Positions 32,821 to 42,753 of a stretch of 48,253 nt of DNA are shown here, piece by piece. The notes under the pieces are model-generated. The model ran no database searches and was not told where the DNA came from. It saw nothing but the letters and a program-made list of their open reading frames with translations. Both the position numbers and the translations under genes were made by a program. Source of the DNA: Beijerinckiaceae bacterium (GTDB lineage: Bacteria; Pseudomonadota; Alphaproteobacteria; Rhizobiales; Beijerinckiaceae); contig CANGTC010000012.1 in NCBI GenBank assembly GCA_947456505.1, forward strand, positions 1 through 48,253, read 5' to 3'. Each line of letters opens with the position of its first letter. Within the stretch, counting starts at the first letter, position 1.

Positions 32821-34116
32821 ATGGCAAACGTCGTCGTCGTCGGCGCCCAATGGGGCGATGAAGGTAAAGGCAAGATCGTCGACTGGCTGTCGATAGAGGC
32901 GGACGTTGTCGTGCGCTTCCAGGGCGGCCACAATGCCGGCCATACGCTGGTCATCGACGGCAAGGTCTACAAACTCTCCCTGCTGCCCTCGGGCATCGTG
33001 CGCAGCGGCAAGCTCTCGGTCATCGGCAATGGCGTGGTCGTCGATCCCCATCATCTCGTCAAGGAAATCGCCGCCATCGAGGCCCAGGGCGTCTCCGTGA
33101 CCCCCGACAATCTCAAGCTGGCCGAGAACGCGCCGCTCATCCTCTCCCTCCACCGGGAGCTGGACGCCCACCGTGAGCAATCCTCCTCGGGCGGCACCAA
33201 AATCGGCACCACCATGCGCGGCATTGGTCCGGCCTATGAGGACAAGGCGGGCCGCCGCTCCATCCGCGTGATGGATCTGGCCGAGCCCGATACGCTCGAC
33301 GCCAAGATCGAGCGACTGTTGTCCCATCATAATCCCCTGCGCCGGGGCCTGGGCCTGCCCGAGATCACAATTGAGGCGGTTCGCAGTGAATTGATGGCGG
33401 TGGCGCCGAGGGTGCTGCCCTTCATGGACGCGACCTGGGATCTGCTGGACGGTCTGCGCCGTCAGGGCAAGCGCATCCTCTTCGAAGGCGCCCAGGGCGC
33501 CCTGCTCGACGTGGACCATGGCACCTATCCCTTCGTCACCTCCTCCAACACCGTGGCCGCCAATGCGGCGACCGGCTCGGGGCTTGGTCCCAAGGCCATC
33601 GGCTATGTGCTGGGCATCGCCAAGGCCTATACGACCCGTGTGGGCGGCGGCCCTTTCCCCACCGAACTGACGGATGAGATCGGGCGCACCATCGGCGAGC
33701 GCGGCCATGAATTCGGCACAGTGACGGGCCGCGCCCGGCGCTGCGGCTGGTTCGACGCGGTGCTGGTGCGTCAGACCGTGAAGACCTCGGGGATCGACGG
33801 CATCGCCCTGACCAAGCTCGACATTCTCGACGGCTTCGACGAGATCAAGGTCTGCGTGCGCTACATGCTTGACGGGCAGGAAATCGACCGGCTCCCGGCG
33901 AGCCAGGCCGCCCAGGCCCGCGTGCAACCGATCTATGAGACCATCGAAGGTTGGTCCGGCGTGACCGCTGGCGCCCGCTCCTGGGCGGATCTGCCAGCTC
34001 AGGCCATTAAATATGTGCGCAGAATCGAGGAGCTGATCGGCGCGCCTGTCGCTTTGCTGTCGACGAGCCCCGAGCGAGGCGATACGATATTGGTTCATAA
34101 CCCGTTCCAGGACTGA
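32821..34116 (+). CDS. purA: Adenylosuccinate synthetase
   Basis: Enzyme of 431 residues that joins IMP and aspartate using GTP in AMP biosynthesis. Motifs: the P-loop-like [14 protein letters not shown] (residues 8-21), the IMP-binding GGHNAGHT, the [21 protein letters not shown] region, the [24 protein letters not shown] signature, and GTP-binding TKLDILDGF. Length is standard. The ATG at 32821 begins the conserved N-terminus; the frame is open upstream into the terminator region, which is not coding. It is a single gene, with an unknown membrane protein starting 70 bases downstream. Confidence 0.97.
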   Translation: MANVVVVGAQWGDEGKGKIVDWLSIEADVVVRFQGGHNAGHTLVIDGKVYKLSLLPSGIVRSGKLSVIGNGVVVDPHHLVKEIAAIEAQGVSVTPDNLKLAENAPLILSLHRELDAHREQSSSGGTKIGTTMRGIGPAYEDKAGRRSIRVMDLAEPDTLDAKIERLLSHHNPLRRGLGLPEITIEAVRSELMAVAPRVLPFMDATWDLLDGLRRQGKRILFEGAQGALLDVDHGTYPFVTSSNTVAANAATGSGLGPKAIGYVLGIAKAYTTRVGGGPFPTELTDEIGRTIGERGHEFGTVTGRARRCGWFDAVLVRQTVKTSGIDGIALTKLDILDGFDEIKVCVRYMLDGQEIDRLPASQAAQARVQPIYETIEGWSGVTAGARSWADLPAQAIKYVRRIEELIGAPVALLSTSPERGDTILVHNPFQD

Positions 34117-34185
34117 CGCCTTTCTCCGGGCTCAATCTACCTGCACTGGTTTGGGTTCGTGTCACTGATGGGCTGAAAAGCGGCG

Positions 34186-35580
34186 ATGGCTGATTATTAT
34201 CCGCTGCTCGAGCGAGCTGTTTCGAGCCTCCCGGACCCGACGCCGGATGCGCGGCGCGCGATCTATGATCGCGCGCGCAACGCCTTGATCGCCCAGCTGC
34301 AGAATGTTCGGCCAGCCGTTCCCTCGACCTATATTGATCGGGAATGCCACGCCCTTGACCTGGCCGTCGCCCGCCTTGAAGCGGCGATTTTAAAGGGACC
34401 TCTGCAGCCCGCCCCCGCGCCCTCGGAGGCCAAACCAGCCCCCCGGACACCTCAGCAAGAACGCACGCGGCCCCTGCCCCTGTCAGGCGTCCAGCGGACA
34501 CCGATGAGCAACGCCGCGCGCCCCGTCGCCCGACCGCCGACCTCGCCGAGCGTCCCACCGGTCACGCCCAGCGTCCCGCCGCCTGGGCAGCAGCTCCCCT
34601 CGGACAAGACGCCGGGTCCGGTGAAGCCGCCTGCCCCACCCAGTCCACCATCGCCGCCACCCGTCGCCCTTCCGGTCGCGGATGAGCGACCCGAAGCGCC
34701 CGAAGGCCAACTGGAGCGGTTCAGCCGCCCCCGCGCCGACGATCAGGATGCGGACAGCGAACGCCGTGAAGGCCGACGCCCCGTCGCGATCACGCCGCCC
34801 CGGCCACCCCATCCCATGAAGCGCATCGCCATCCTCGGGGTGATCCTGCTGGTGGCCGCCGTCGCGGTGGCGGCCCTGGCCATTCGCCTGAAGGACAATC
34901 CGCAGGACTACGCCCGCTCGCGCACACCGGTGAGCACGCAAGAGGCGGACTCTCAGGAAAATGGCGGCAAACTCGCGGATCGCGCAGACTCGGGCCAGGC
35001 CGCCAAACCGGCCGCCCCCGTGGTCGTGGCCCCTCCCACCGAGCCAGCGCTTCCCGTAGCCCAAAGGGCCGCCATTCTGGTCGAGGCGCCGGATGATCCG
35101 CAGAAGGTCAAAACCTTCGTCGGCACGACCCTGTGGCGAGTCGAAGGCTCGGGCGCAGCCTCCGTTCTGGTCGCCGATATCAACCTGTCGGACGCGAGCC
35201 TGACCGCGACCATGCGCATGACCCGCAACACCGACCCCAAGCTGCCTGCCAGCCATACGATTGAATTACGCTTCGTGCCCGGGGCGAATTCGGAGATTTC
35301 CAGCATCAGCACAATCGACACGCCCCAGATGCGCATCGAGGAAAGTCCCACCGGCGCGCCGCTGGCGGGAGCCCCCGTGCCGATCATGCCCAATTACTTC
35401 CTCGTGGGCCTGACCAACAACGACAAGATGACCGTCCGCAATATAGAGCTCCTGCGGGACCGCAGCTGGATCGACATTCCCATGGTCCTGAACAGCGGTC
35501 GTATCGCCAAGCTCACCTTCGAGAAGGGCTCATCAGGGGATCGCGCAGTGGTTCAGGCCCTGGAGGGCTGGGGGCCGTAA
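34186..35580 (+). CDS. Conserved single-span membrane protein of unknown function, proline-rich
   Basis: Protein of 464 residues, not recognised by name. A conserved N-terminal ~70-residue helical part (YYPLLERAVSSLPDPT, RRAIYDRARNALIAQL) is followed by ~130 residues rich in Pro, Ala and Arg that are probably disordered. One transmembrane helix follows near residue 210 (RIAILGVILLVAAVAVAALAI). The C-terminal ~200 residues form a folded domain with VGTTLWRVEG, HTIELRFVPG and a late FLVGLTNND. Such sequences follow purA in other Hyphomicrobiales from general memory, and the function is unknown. The topology suggests a cytoplasmic N-terminus and a periplasmic C-terminal domain. Confidence 0.8.
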   Translation: MADYYPLLERAVSSLPDPTPDARRAIYDRARNALIAQLQNVRPAVPSTYIDRECHALDLAVARLEAAILKGPLQPAPAPSEAKPAPRTPQQERTRPLPLSGVQRTPMSNAARPVARPPTSPSVPPVTPSVPPPGQQLPSDKTPGPVKPPAPPSPPSPPPVALPVADERPEAPEGQLERFSRPRADDQDADSERREGRRPVAITPPRPPHPMKRIAILGVILLVAAVAVAALAIRLKDNPQDYARSRTPVSTQEADSQENGGKLADRADSGQAAKPAAPVVVAPPTEPALPVAQRAAILVEAPDDPQKVKTFVGTTLWRVEGSGAASVLVADINLSDASLTATMRMTRNTDPKLPASHTIELRFVPGANSEISSISTIDTPQMRIEESPTGAPLAGAPVPIMPNYFLVGLTNNDKMTVRNIELLRDRSWIDIPMVLNSGRIAKLTFEKGSSGDRAVVQALEGWGP

Positions 35581-35660
35581 GAGGGCGCACCGCTTTTGAC
35601 GCCACGCCATCGGAACGGTCAGGCGAGATCAGTCGTTGCCTTTGCATGGAGGTCACGTCC

Positions 35661-36047
35661 ATGCAGAACCGTTCCAGCGTCAAAGGCCTGTCCCATGTCA
35701 GCGCTGAGCCATCGGCGATCTTTCTCGCTCATATCGAATCCCCGTCACCGGTCTGGGGTTACGATGGCGAACGGCTTGGCCATGGACGGGCGCTGGCGCT
35801 GGATCGGACCAGCGGCCAGCCGCTCTGCCTGCTGGTGGGCCGCGGACGCGCCCTGCGATCCCTGCGGCCCGTGCCCTGGCCTGCAGTCCGTTACGATTCG
35901 CGCCTTCAGGCCTGGCTGGCGGATGTGACGGCGCCGCTCTTCATGCAGGGTCCCGGCTGGTCCAGCGCCGCCGGCCGCATCCGCGCCTGCGTGCGGCGCG
36001 CTCATCTTTATTACGACGTCTATTTCGAGATGGCGGAGGAACCCTGA
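35661..36047 (+). CDS. Small hypothetical protein
   Basis: Protein of 128 residues, not recognised. It is soluble, with no signal peptide or membrane segment. The middle contains GRALALDRTSGQPLCLLVGRG and YDSRLQAWLADVT, and the end carries RACVRRAHLYYDVYFEM. The ATG at 35661 is chosen because GGAGG lies at 35648-35652, eight bases ahead; an ATG at 35646 overlaps that site. It lies between the membrane protein after purA and the leucine degradation genes, in the same direction as both. Codon use looks like its neighbours, which supports coding, but evidence for function is absent. Confidence 0.55.
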   Translation: MQNRSSVKGLSHVSAEPSAIFLAHIESPSPVWGYDGERLGHGRALALDRTSGQPLCLLVGRGRALRSLRPVPWPAVRYDSRLQAWLADVTAPLFMQGPGWSSAAGRIRACVRRAHLYYDVYFEMAEEP

Positions 36048-36143
36048 CCATTTCTCCTCCGCAAGGCTTGACAGGGAAGCGCCCGCCTTGCTCCCTGCCA
36101 TGAAGGTCGGCGCGATGGGGGCCCGACGATGCAGGAGGCGAAG

Positions 36144-37310
36144 ATGAGGCAGGTTCCGTCCCTGGATTTCGACCTCGGGGAAACCGCCACCCTCATCCGC
36201 GACTCCGCCCGCGCCTTCGCCCGCGACGAAATCGCCCCACGCGCGCAGGAAATCGACCGCAGCAACCTTTTTCCCCGCGACCTCTGGCCCCGCATGGGAG
36301 CGCTGGGCCTGCATGGCGTGACCGTGGAGGAGGAATTCGGCGGCGCGGGCCTGGGCTATCTCGAACATTGTCTGGTGCTGGAGGAAATCAGCCGCGCTTC
36401 AGCCTCTGTTGGCCTGTCCTATGGGGCCCATTCCAACCTCTGTGTGAACCAGATCCGCCGCAACGGATCGCAAGAGCAGAAGCGACGCTATCTGCCCAGG
36501 CTCCTCTCCGGCGACCATGTGGGCGCCCTCGCCATGTCAGAGCCAGGCGCAGGCTCGGACGTCGTCTCCATGAAAACGCGGGCTGACAAAAAGGCCGACC
36601 GTTATGTGCTCAATGGCGGCAAGATGTGGATCACCAATGGTCCCGTCGCTGACGTGCTGATCGTCTACGCCAAAACCGACCCGGCGGCGGGACGGCGCGG
36701 CATCACGGCCTTTCTCATCGAAAGAGATTTCCCCGGCTTCACCCGGGCGCCCAAACTCGACAAACTGGGCATGCGGGGCTCCGACACCTGCGAACTCATT
36801 TTCAACGATTGCGAGGTCCCTGAAGAAAATGTGCTCGGCGACGTGGGACGCGGCGTCAATGTGCTGATGTCGGGCCTCGACTATGAACGCGTGGTGCTCG
36901 CCGCTGGACCGCTTGGCATCATGCAGGCCTGCCTTGATCTCGTGCTGCCCTATGTGCATGACCGCAAACAGTTCGGCCAATCCATCGGCGAGTTCCAACT
37001 GGTGCAAGCCAAGATCGCGGATATGTATGTCGGCATGAACGCATGCCGCGCCTATGTCTATGCGGTGGCGCGCGCCTGTGATCGCGGCCAGACGACGCGC
37101 GAAGACTCGGCGGGCGCCATTCTCTATGCGGCCGAAAAGGCGACGCAGCTGGCGCTGGACGCGGTGCAATTGCTGGGCGGTAACGGCTACATCAATGATT
37201 ATCCCGCTGGCCGCCTGCTGCGCGACGCCAAACTCTATGAAATCGGCGCTGGCACGAGCGAAATCCGCCGCATGCTCATCGGCCGCGAACTCTTTAACAA
37301 AACGGCCTGA
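36144..37310 (+). CDS. ivd: Isovaleryl-CoA dehydrogenase
   Basis: FAD flavoprotein of 388 residues oxidising isovaleryl-CoA to 3-methylcrotonyl-CoA in leucine breakdown. Acyl-CoA dehydrogenase signatures are present: [18 protein letters not shown] and [19 protein letters not shown] for FAD/substrate, and [22 protein letters not shown] near the end. The catalytic Glu lies in [10 protein letters not shown], in the mid-protein position that is characteristic of isovaleryl-CoA dehydrogenases. AGGAGG at 36133-36138 sits five bases before the ATG at 36144, which is preferred to the ATG at 36129. The methylcrotonyl-CoA carboxylase beta gene follows after three bases. Confidence 0.9.
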   Translation: MRQVPSLDFDLGETATLIRDSARAFARDEIAPRAQEIDRSNLFPRDLWPRMGALGLHGVTVEEEFGGAGLGYLEHCLVLEEISRASASVGLSYGAHSNLCVNQIRRNGSQEQKRRYLPRLLSGDHVGALAMSEPGAGSDVVSMKTRADKKADRYVLNGGKMWITNGPVADVLIVYAKTDPAAGRRGITAFLIERDFPGFTRAPKLDKLGMRGSDTCELIFNDCEVPEENVLGDVGRGVNVLMSGLDYERVVLAAGPLGIMQACLDLVLPYVHDRKQFGQSIGEFQLVQAKIADMYVGMNACRAYVYAVARACDRGQTTREDSAGAILYAAEKATQLALDAVQLLGGNGYINDYPAGRLLRDAKLYEIGAGTSEIRRMLIGRELFNKTA

Positions 37311-37313
37311 ACC

Positions 37314-38918
37314 ATGCCTGTGCTTCAACCACGCGTCGCCCTCGATACGCCTGAGGCCCAGGCCAATCGCATCGCCTGGGCGCAACTGCGCGAAGACCTC
37401 AGCGCGCTACGAGCGCAAGCAGCCCTTGGCGGAACGCAGGAGATCCGCGACCGCCACCTGGCGCGCGGCAAGCTCTTGCCGCGCGAGCGCGTGCTGCGCT
37501 TGCTGGATCCCGGCTCGCCCTTTCTGGAACTGTCGCCGCTCGCCGCCCATGGCATGTATGGCGACGCGATCCATGGCGCTGGCCTGATCACGGGGATCGG
37601 GCGCGTCAGCGGGCGCCAGGTGATGATCGTTTGCAACGACGCCACCATCAAGGGCGGCACCTATTATCCCATGACCGTGAAGAAACATCTGCGGGCCCAG
37701 GAAATCGCGCGCGAGAACCGCCTGCCCTGCCTCTATCTCGTGGATTCCGGCGGCGCCAACCTGCCCCATCAGACCGAGGTTTTTCCCGATCGCGATCACT
37801 TCGGGCGAATCTTCTTCAATCAAGCGACCCTATCGGCGCAGGGGATCGCGCAGATCGCCTGCGTCATGGGCTCCTGCACGGCGGGCGGCGCCTATGTGCC
37901 AGCCATGTCGGACGAATGCGTGATCGTGCGTGGGCAAGGCACGATCTTTCTGGGCGGTCCGCCGCTGGTGAAAGCCGCCACGGGCGAAGTCGTCAGCGCA
38001 GAAGATCTCGGCGGCGCAGATCTGCATGCAAGGCGCAGCGGCGTGGTCGATCATGTCGCGGAAAACGATCTGCACGCCCTCGAAATCCTGCGCCGCATTG
38101 TCGCCAGCCTCGGCCCTGACCCAAATCAGAAGTCTGTGACACCGCCTCAAGAACCTCTCCATCCCGCCAGCGACCTCGACGCCGTGGTTCCGACCGATCT
38201 GCGCAAGCAATATGACGCGCGCGAAATCATCGCCCGGTTGGTGGATGGCTCCGCCTTTGACGAATTCAAAAGCCTTTATGGCGAGACCCTGGTGACGGGT
38301 TTCGCAGAGCTTTGGGGCATGCGGATCGGCGTCATCGCCAACAACGGCGTCCTCTTCTCGCAGAGCGCGCAGAAGGGCGCGCATTTCATTGAACTGTGCT
38401 GCCAGCGGGGCGTTCCCCTGCTCTTCTTGCAGAACATCTCCGGCTTCATGGTGGGCGCCGACTATGAGGCGGGCGGAATCGCCAAGGATGGCGCCAAGCT
38501 GGTGGCGGCGGTGTCCTGCGCGCAAGTCCCCAAGGTCACGCTGATCACCGGCGGCTCTTTTGGCGCGGGCAATTACGGCATGTGCGGCCGCGCCTTCTCG
38601 CCGCGCTTTCTCTATGCCTGGCCCAACGCCCGCATCTCCGTCATGGGCGGCGAACAGGCCGCAAGCGTTCTGGCCACCCTCCGCCGAGACAATCTGGAGG
38701 GCGCAGGCAAGATCTGGAGCCACGAGGATGAAGAGGCCTTCAAGGCGCCCATTCGCGCGCGCTATGAGGAAGAAGGAAATCCCCTCTTCGCAACTGCGCG
38801 CCTGTGGGATGACGGGATCATTCTTCCCGAAGAGACCCGCCGGGTGCTCGCCCTCTCCTTCGCGGCGACGCTCAGTGCGCCCGTGCAGGACACCCGCTTT
38901 GGCGTCTTTCGCATGTAA
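37314..38918 (+). CDS. mccB: Methylcrotonyl-CoA carboxylase carboxyltransferase (beta) subunit
   Basis: Biotin-dependent carboxyltransferase of 534 residues acting after isovaleryl-CoA dehydrogenase to make 3-methylglutaconyl-CoA. Supporting motifs: [39 protein letters not shown] and [21 protein letters not shown] in the first crotonase-like half; [20 protein letters not shown] and [15 protein letters not shown] in the second. This pattern fits MccB rather than propionyl-CoA carboxylase beta. The biotin-carrying alpha subunit (mccA), normally next in line, is not present; two EamA transporters follow instead. Confidence 0.9.
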   Translation: MPVLQPRVALDTPEAQANRIAWAQLREDLSALRAQAALGGTQEIRDRHLARGKLLPRERVLRLLDPGSPFLELSPLAAHGMYGDAIHGAGLITGIGRVSGRQVMIVCNDATIKGGTYYPMTVKKHLRAQEIARENRLPCLYLVDSGGANLPHQTEVFPDRDHFGRIFFNQATLSAQGIAQIACVMGSCTAGGAYVPAMSDECVIVRGQGTIFLGGPPLVKAATGEVVSAEDLGGADLHARRSGVVDHVAENDLHALEILRRIVASLGPDPNQKSVTPPQEPLHPASDLDAVVPTDLRKQYDAREIIARLVDGSAFDEFKSLYGETLVTGFAELWGMRIGVIANNGVLFSQSAQKGAHFIELCCQRGVPLLFLQNISGFMVGADYEAGGIAKDGAKLVAAVSCAQVPKVTLITGGSFGAGNYGMCGRAFSPRFLYAWPNARISVMGGEQAASVLATLRRDNLEGAGKIWSHEDEEAFKAPIRARYEEEGNPLFATARLWDDGIILPEETRRVLALSFAATLSAPVQDTRFGVFRM

Positions 38919-39013
38919 ATCGAGGCGGAATAGGCACGGGCCTGCTTTTCCCTTACAACAAAGCTTCAGCCGCCGCCGTCATTGGAACGCCCTTGCCCTT
39001 TCTTCAAACCCTC

Positions 39014-39907
39014 ATGCGCCGCATCTATGACAACCCGTGGCTCTTGATCACGCTGACCTGCGTCTTCTGGGCGGGCAATGTGGTTGCGGCGCGCGTGGCG
39101 ATTGGCGAAATTTCGCCCATGTTGCTGGTGTCCGGACGCTGGGCCGCCGCCAGCCTCATCCTGATCGCCGTGGCTCGCCGCCCTTTCATCGAGGACTGGC
39201 CTGCGCTGGCGCCCCATTGGCTACGCGTCTTTCTGATGGGCGGTTGCGGGTTCACGCTGTTCCACGCGATCTATTATATCTCAGCCTATTATACGACAGG
39301 CGTGAATCTGGCGATCATCCAGGGGGTGAGTCCCGTCTTCGTGCTCATCGGCGCCTGGGTCATGTGGCGCACGCCGGTCAGGGGCGTGCAGATCGCAGGT
39401 TGCGCGCTGACCATAGGGGGCGTGATCATCGTGGCGACCCATGGCGATGTCTTCGCCTTGCAGGATCTCAATTTCCGCATCGGGGACCTTGGCGTGCTCT
39501 GCTCCTCCATGATCTATTCGGGCTATGCGCTTTCCCTGCGCAACAGACCGAAGACTTCGAGCCTAGGCTTTTTCGTGGCCATGGCCTTTTCGGGTCTGCT
39601 CTCCTCCTTACCCCTTGTTGCGCTGGAAGCCATGGCGGGACAGCTGGTCTGGCCCACACAGATCGGCTGGGCGCTGCTCTTCTACACCGCGATTTTCCCA
39701 TCCCTGCTGGCGCAACTCTTCTTCATCCGCGCGGTTGAACTGATCGGACCCGGCCGCGCCACGCTCTTCTACAACATGACCCCTGTGCTCGGCGCCATCT
39801 TCGCAGCAGTGATGCTGCATGAGCCTTTTGAGCTTCACCACGCCGTCGCGCTCGCCTTCGTCATTGGGGGCGTCACCATAGCGGAACGATTGGGGCGACG
39901 CCCATGA
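39014..39907 (+). CDS. EamA-family (DMT) transporter, copy 1
   Basis: Inner-membrane exporter of about 297 residues with ten transmembrane helices in two EamA repeats. The first repeat opens LLITLTCVFWAGNVVAARVAI and the second is seen in LGVLCSSMIYSGYALSLRNRP and RATLFYNMTPVLGAIFAAVML. The ATG at 39014 is chosen; an upstream in-frame TTG at 38993 would add seven residues. The stop overlaps the start of a second EamA gene by four bases (ATGA), so both are co-translated. Family members export metabolites or amino acids; whether this pair forms a heterodimer is unknown. Confidence 0.85.
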   Translation: MRRIYDNPWLLITLTCVFWAGNVVAARVAIGEISPMLLVSGRWAAASLILIAVARRPFIEDWPALAPHWLRVFLMGGCGFTLFHAIYYISAYYTTGVNLAIIQGVSPVFVLIGAWVMWRTPVRGVQIAGCALTIGGVIIVATHGDVFALQDLNFRIGDLGVLCSSMIYSGYALSLRNRPKTSSLGFFVAMAFSGLLSSLPLVALEAMAGQLVWPTQIGWALLFYTAIFPSLLAQLFFIRAVELIGPGRATLFYNMTPVLGAIFAAVMLHEPFELHHAVALAFVIGGVTIAERLGRRP

Positions 39908-40821
39908 GCGACGCCGCAGGCGAGCGATCCCTGGCCTCGCGCCTCACCGGCAACCCCTGGCTGCTGCTGACTTTCAGCACGCTCCTGTGGGGCGGCAATG
40001 TGGTGGCGGCGCGCTGGGCGGTGGGGGAAGTGTCGCCCATGGTGCTGGTGGGCCTGCGCTGGATCTTCGTCTGCACGCTCATCCTGATCTACCTGGGTGG
40101 GCGCAGGCGCGCGACGTTTGAACAGCTGCGGCCACACTGGGGCTATCTGCTGCTCATGGGCGTGTTTGGCTTCACCATTTCCAACGCCATGCTCTATGAG
40201 GGCGCGCGCTTCACCAGCGGGGTGAATGTGGCCATCATCCAGGGCGTGCTGCCGGTTCTGGTATTGGCGGGCGCAAGGGTCGTCTATGGAACCCATGTTG
40301 GCGTCATACGCATGGTGGGCGTGGCGATGACCATCGGAGGAATCCTGCTGATAGCCTCCGAGGGAGAGCCCGCGCGCCTTCTCGATCTTAAGATCAACAA
40401 GGGCGATTTCTTCGCCTTCCTCAGCGCGGCGCTCTATGCGGGTTTCACTCTGGCCCTGCGCAAGCGCCCGCCTATGTCCGCCATGGCCTTCTTTGTCGGC
40501 CTCGCCTTCGCGGCGCTCGTCACCGCCGTTCCTTCCATGGTGGTGGAGGCCATGCTCGGCGCCGCCATCTGGCCAGGCTGGATGGGCCTGCTGGTGCTGA
40601 CCTATGTGGCGCTCTGCACCTCGATCGTCGGCCAGATCTGCTGGATCCGCGCCGTAGAGATGATCGGCCCGGGACGTGCGGGCGTGTTTCAGAACCTGGT
40701 GCCTGTGTCAGGCGCCATCCTCTCGGTGCTGGTGCTGTGCGAGACCTTTCAATGGCACCACGCGGCCTCGCTGGCGCTCGTGCTGACCGGCCTGTTCATT
40801 TCGGAGCAGGGCAAGCGCTAG
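39904..40821 (+). CDS. EamA-family (DMT) transporter, copy 2
   Basis: Inner-membrane transporter of 305 residues, a clear paralogue of the upstream gene. Both share the opening NPWLLxTxxxxxWxGNVVAAR and the late segment (V/I)ELIGPGRA or EMIGPGRAGVFQNLVPVSGA. Ten helices are predictable by eye. The ATG lies within the preceding stop, which indicates translational coupling. The pair probably arose by tandem duplication. It is convergent with a TctC gene only 14 bases away. Substrate unknown. Confidence 0.87.
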   Translation: MSDAAGERSLASRLTGNPWLLLTFSTLLWGGNVVAARWAVGEVSPMVLVGLRWIFVCTLILIYLGGRRRATFEQLRPHWGYLLLMGVFGFTISNAMLYEGARFTSGVNVAIIQGVLPVLVLAGARVVYGTHVGVIRMVGVAMTIGGILLIASEGEPARLLDLKINKGDFFAFLSAALYAGFTLALRKRPPMSAMAFFVGLAFAALVTAVPSMVVEAMLGAAIWPGWMGLLVLTYVALCTSIVGQICWIRAVEMIGPGRAGVFQNLVPVSGAILSVLVLCETFQWHHAASLALVLTGLFISEQGKR

Positions 40822-40835
40822 CCGAGGCGAAAAAC

Positions 40836-41798
40836 CTATTCGCCGCCCAGACCCGCATCCGCGATGATTTTCTTCATCGCCGCATAATGGTCTGTGAGGA
40901 GCTCGGTGTAAGCGGGGGAGCTCAGGGGCAAGGGCTCGATGCCCTGTTGCGCGATATTGGCCGCCACATGGGGCATGGCGATGACCTTGGCCACCGCGCT
41001 GTTGATCTTCAGCGTCACGTCCGCAGGCATATTGGCGGGGCCCAGAAGCCCGAACCAGGACGTGAACTCAAACCCGGGCAAACCGTTTTCACTCACGGTC
41101 GGCACATCAGGCAGCAGGGCTATGCGGCTCTTGGAGACGACCGCCAGCAAACGCAGGGCCGGGGTCTCCATGAAGGCTTGCGACCCAAGGGTGGGGACGA
41201 TGAGCATGTCCGTATCGCCCGCCATGATGCTGTTCAGCGCTTCGGCGGTGCTCTTGAAAGGCACATGCACGATGTTGATCGCCGCGCGATTGGCGAAATA
41301 GGCCATGGTCAGATGCGTGGCGCTGCCAACGCCCGCGGAAGAGTAGTTCAGGCGACCGGGATTCGCCTTGGCGTAGGCGATGAGCTCGGCGACTGATTTC
41401 ACGGGCAAACGGGCGTTGACGAGCAGGATATAGGCGCCATTGCCCACATGGGCGACGGCGGTGAAGTCCTTCACGGGATCGAAGGGCGTCTTGCGGTCAA
41501 GCGCTGCGGTGATGGTGTGGCTGGAGGCCGCCATGAGAAGCGTTGTTCCATCCGGCTTTGAACGCGCCACAGCCGTCGCGCCCACGGCGCCGCCAGCGCC
41601 CGCCCGATTTTCAATGATGAAGGTTTCACCGAGCAGAGCGCCCAGTTCAGGCGCGATCACTCGCGCCAGAACATCCTGCCCGCCCCCAGGAGCGAAGGGC
41701 ACGATGATCTTCGAGACCGGGCTTTGCGCCTGCGCCAGCTGAAGGCCTGCGACGAGCGCGACCATGGCGCAGGCGAGTCTTTTGAAGAAAATCATCAT
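40836..41798 (-). CDS. Bug/TctC-family tripartite tricarboxylate transporter binding protein
   Basis: Periplasmic solute-binding protein of 320 residues. It has a signal peptide (FFKRLACAMVALVAGLQLAQA, cut after AQA) and then the family start KIIVPFAPGGGQDVLARVIAP. Other family segments are FIIENRAGAGGAVGATAVARSKPDG and YSSAGVGSATHLTMAYF. No TctA or TctB genes are in the window. It lies 51 bases downstream of an amidohydrolase gene on the same strand, and the two probably form an operon. It is the second Bug protein here; the other is at 13293. Two adjacent ATGs make the start uncertain by one codon. Confidence 0.9.
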   Translation of the reverse strand: MMIFFKRLACAMVALVAGLQLAQAQSPVSKIIVPFAPGGGQDVLARVIAPELGALLGETFIIENRAGAGGAVGATAVARSKPDGTTLLMAASSHTITAALDRKTPFDPVKDFTAVAHVGNGAYILLVNARLPVKSVAELIAYAKANPGRLNYSSAGVGSATHLTMAYFANRAAINIVHVPFKSTAEALNSIMAGDTDMLIVPTLGSQAFMETPALRLLAVVSKSRIALLPDVPTVSENGLPGFEFTSWFGLLGPANMPADVTLKINSAVAKVIAMPHVAANIAQQGIEPLPLSSPAYTELLTDHYAAMKKIIADAGLGGE

Positions 41799-41849
41799 GG
41801 CTTCCTGCCCTTGGATTACGCCCGGCCTTGTGACCGGGTCGTGATTTAA

Positions 41850-42704
41850 TCAGCGCGCCAGCGAGGGATAGAGATGTTCCGCCGTGCGATGGAAGATCCA
41901 CGCGCGCTCGTCTTCCGTCAAGAAAGCCATGGCTTCCCGACTTTCCGCGACGATGCGCGAAAGCGACGAGTCGGACGTGGGGAAATTGGACCCCCAGGCG
42001 ATGCGCGAGGCGCCGAAGACATCGACAACCCTGCGGAAATAGGGCTGGAAGTCGCCGCCGCCCTCCGCAATCATCCGCACATTGCGGATGGTCACCTTGA
42101 GGAAGACATTGGGATTGGAGGCCAGATCGAACAACGGTTGCGCCGCCTTGTAGGGCGCTCCATCGCGTGCGTCGGGCGAGGCCAGATGATCTAGGATGAT
42201 CACCGCGCGGGGAAAATTCTTCAACAATGTATGCAACTGACTCATACCCTGCATGTGCATCTGCACGCAGACCGGGATGTTCAATTGCTCCACGCATTCC
42301 CATGCGGGAAACGAGCGGGGATCGTCAAGCCAGCCCGCCTGATCCGGCATGGTGCTGCCGGTGGTGAAAAGGCGCAGACAGGAGAGGCCCAGATCGACCC
42401 ATTTGCGGATCTGGGCGGGCGCATCCTCGCGCAGCACATCCACTGAAAAGACGCCTGCAAAGCGATCAGGATATGCGCGCACGGCGTCGACGACGAGAGA
42501 GTTGTCATATCCATAACAGGTCGAGGCATGGACAAGGGCGGAACGCGTCACGCCCGCCTCGTCCATGGCCTTGATCATCTGGTCCGGCGTGATGGGGCGA
42601 TCACGCGCCCAATCCGAGAGGATTCCCCCGAGCGGGGCGCGCGGATAGCGCGCCTCATCGGGCGAAATCACATGGGGATGGATATCAATCAGCGTACCAG
42701 CCAT
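41850..42704 (-). CDS. Amidohydrolase-family (amidohydrolase 2) metal-dependent hydrolase
   Basis: TIM-barrel enzyme of 284 residues resembling 2-pyrone-4,6-dicarboxylate lactonase and related decarboxylases. The N-terminal metal-binding HxH is in IDIHPHVIS, further His residues are in VQMHMQG and LDHLASPD, and the barrel ends at RIAWGSNFPTSDS. The usual metal-binding Asp of WGSD is Asn here, a change seen in some active relatives and in others linked with lost metal binding. Substrates in the family are lactones or carboxylic acids, which suits the adjacent TctC carboxylate-binding protein. The ATG follows the serA stop at a distance of about 50 bases. Confidence 0.82.
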   Translation of the reverse strand: MAGTLIDIHPHVISPDEARYPRAPLGGILSDWARDRPITPDQMIKAMDEAGVTRSALVHASTCYGYDNSLVVDAVRAYPDRFAGVFSVDVLREDAPAQIRKWVDLGLSCLRLFTTGSTMPDQAGWLDDPRSFPAWECVEQLNIPVCVQMHMQGMSQLHTLLKNFPRAVIILDHLASPDARDGAPYKAAQPLFDLASNPNVFLKVTIRNVRMIAEGGGDFQPYFRRVVDVFGASRIAWGSNFPTSDSSLSRIVAESREAMAFLTEDERAWIFHRTAEHLYPSLAR

Positions 42705-42753
42705 CGGCGCTATTCCTTACTCCACGCGCCTCGGCGCGATGCCCTCGCGCAAC

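Noticed and set aside
32377-34098. 573-codon open frame on the minus strand opposite purA
   Set aside because: It lies wholly antisense to purA and pmtA, whose motifs are unmistakable. The translation is low in conserved features and is a by-product of high GC codon bias.
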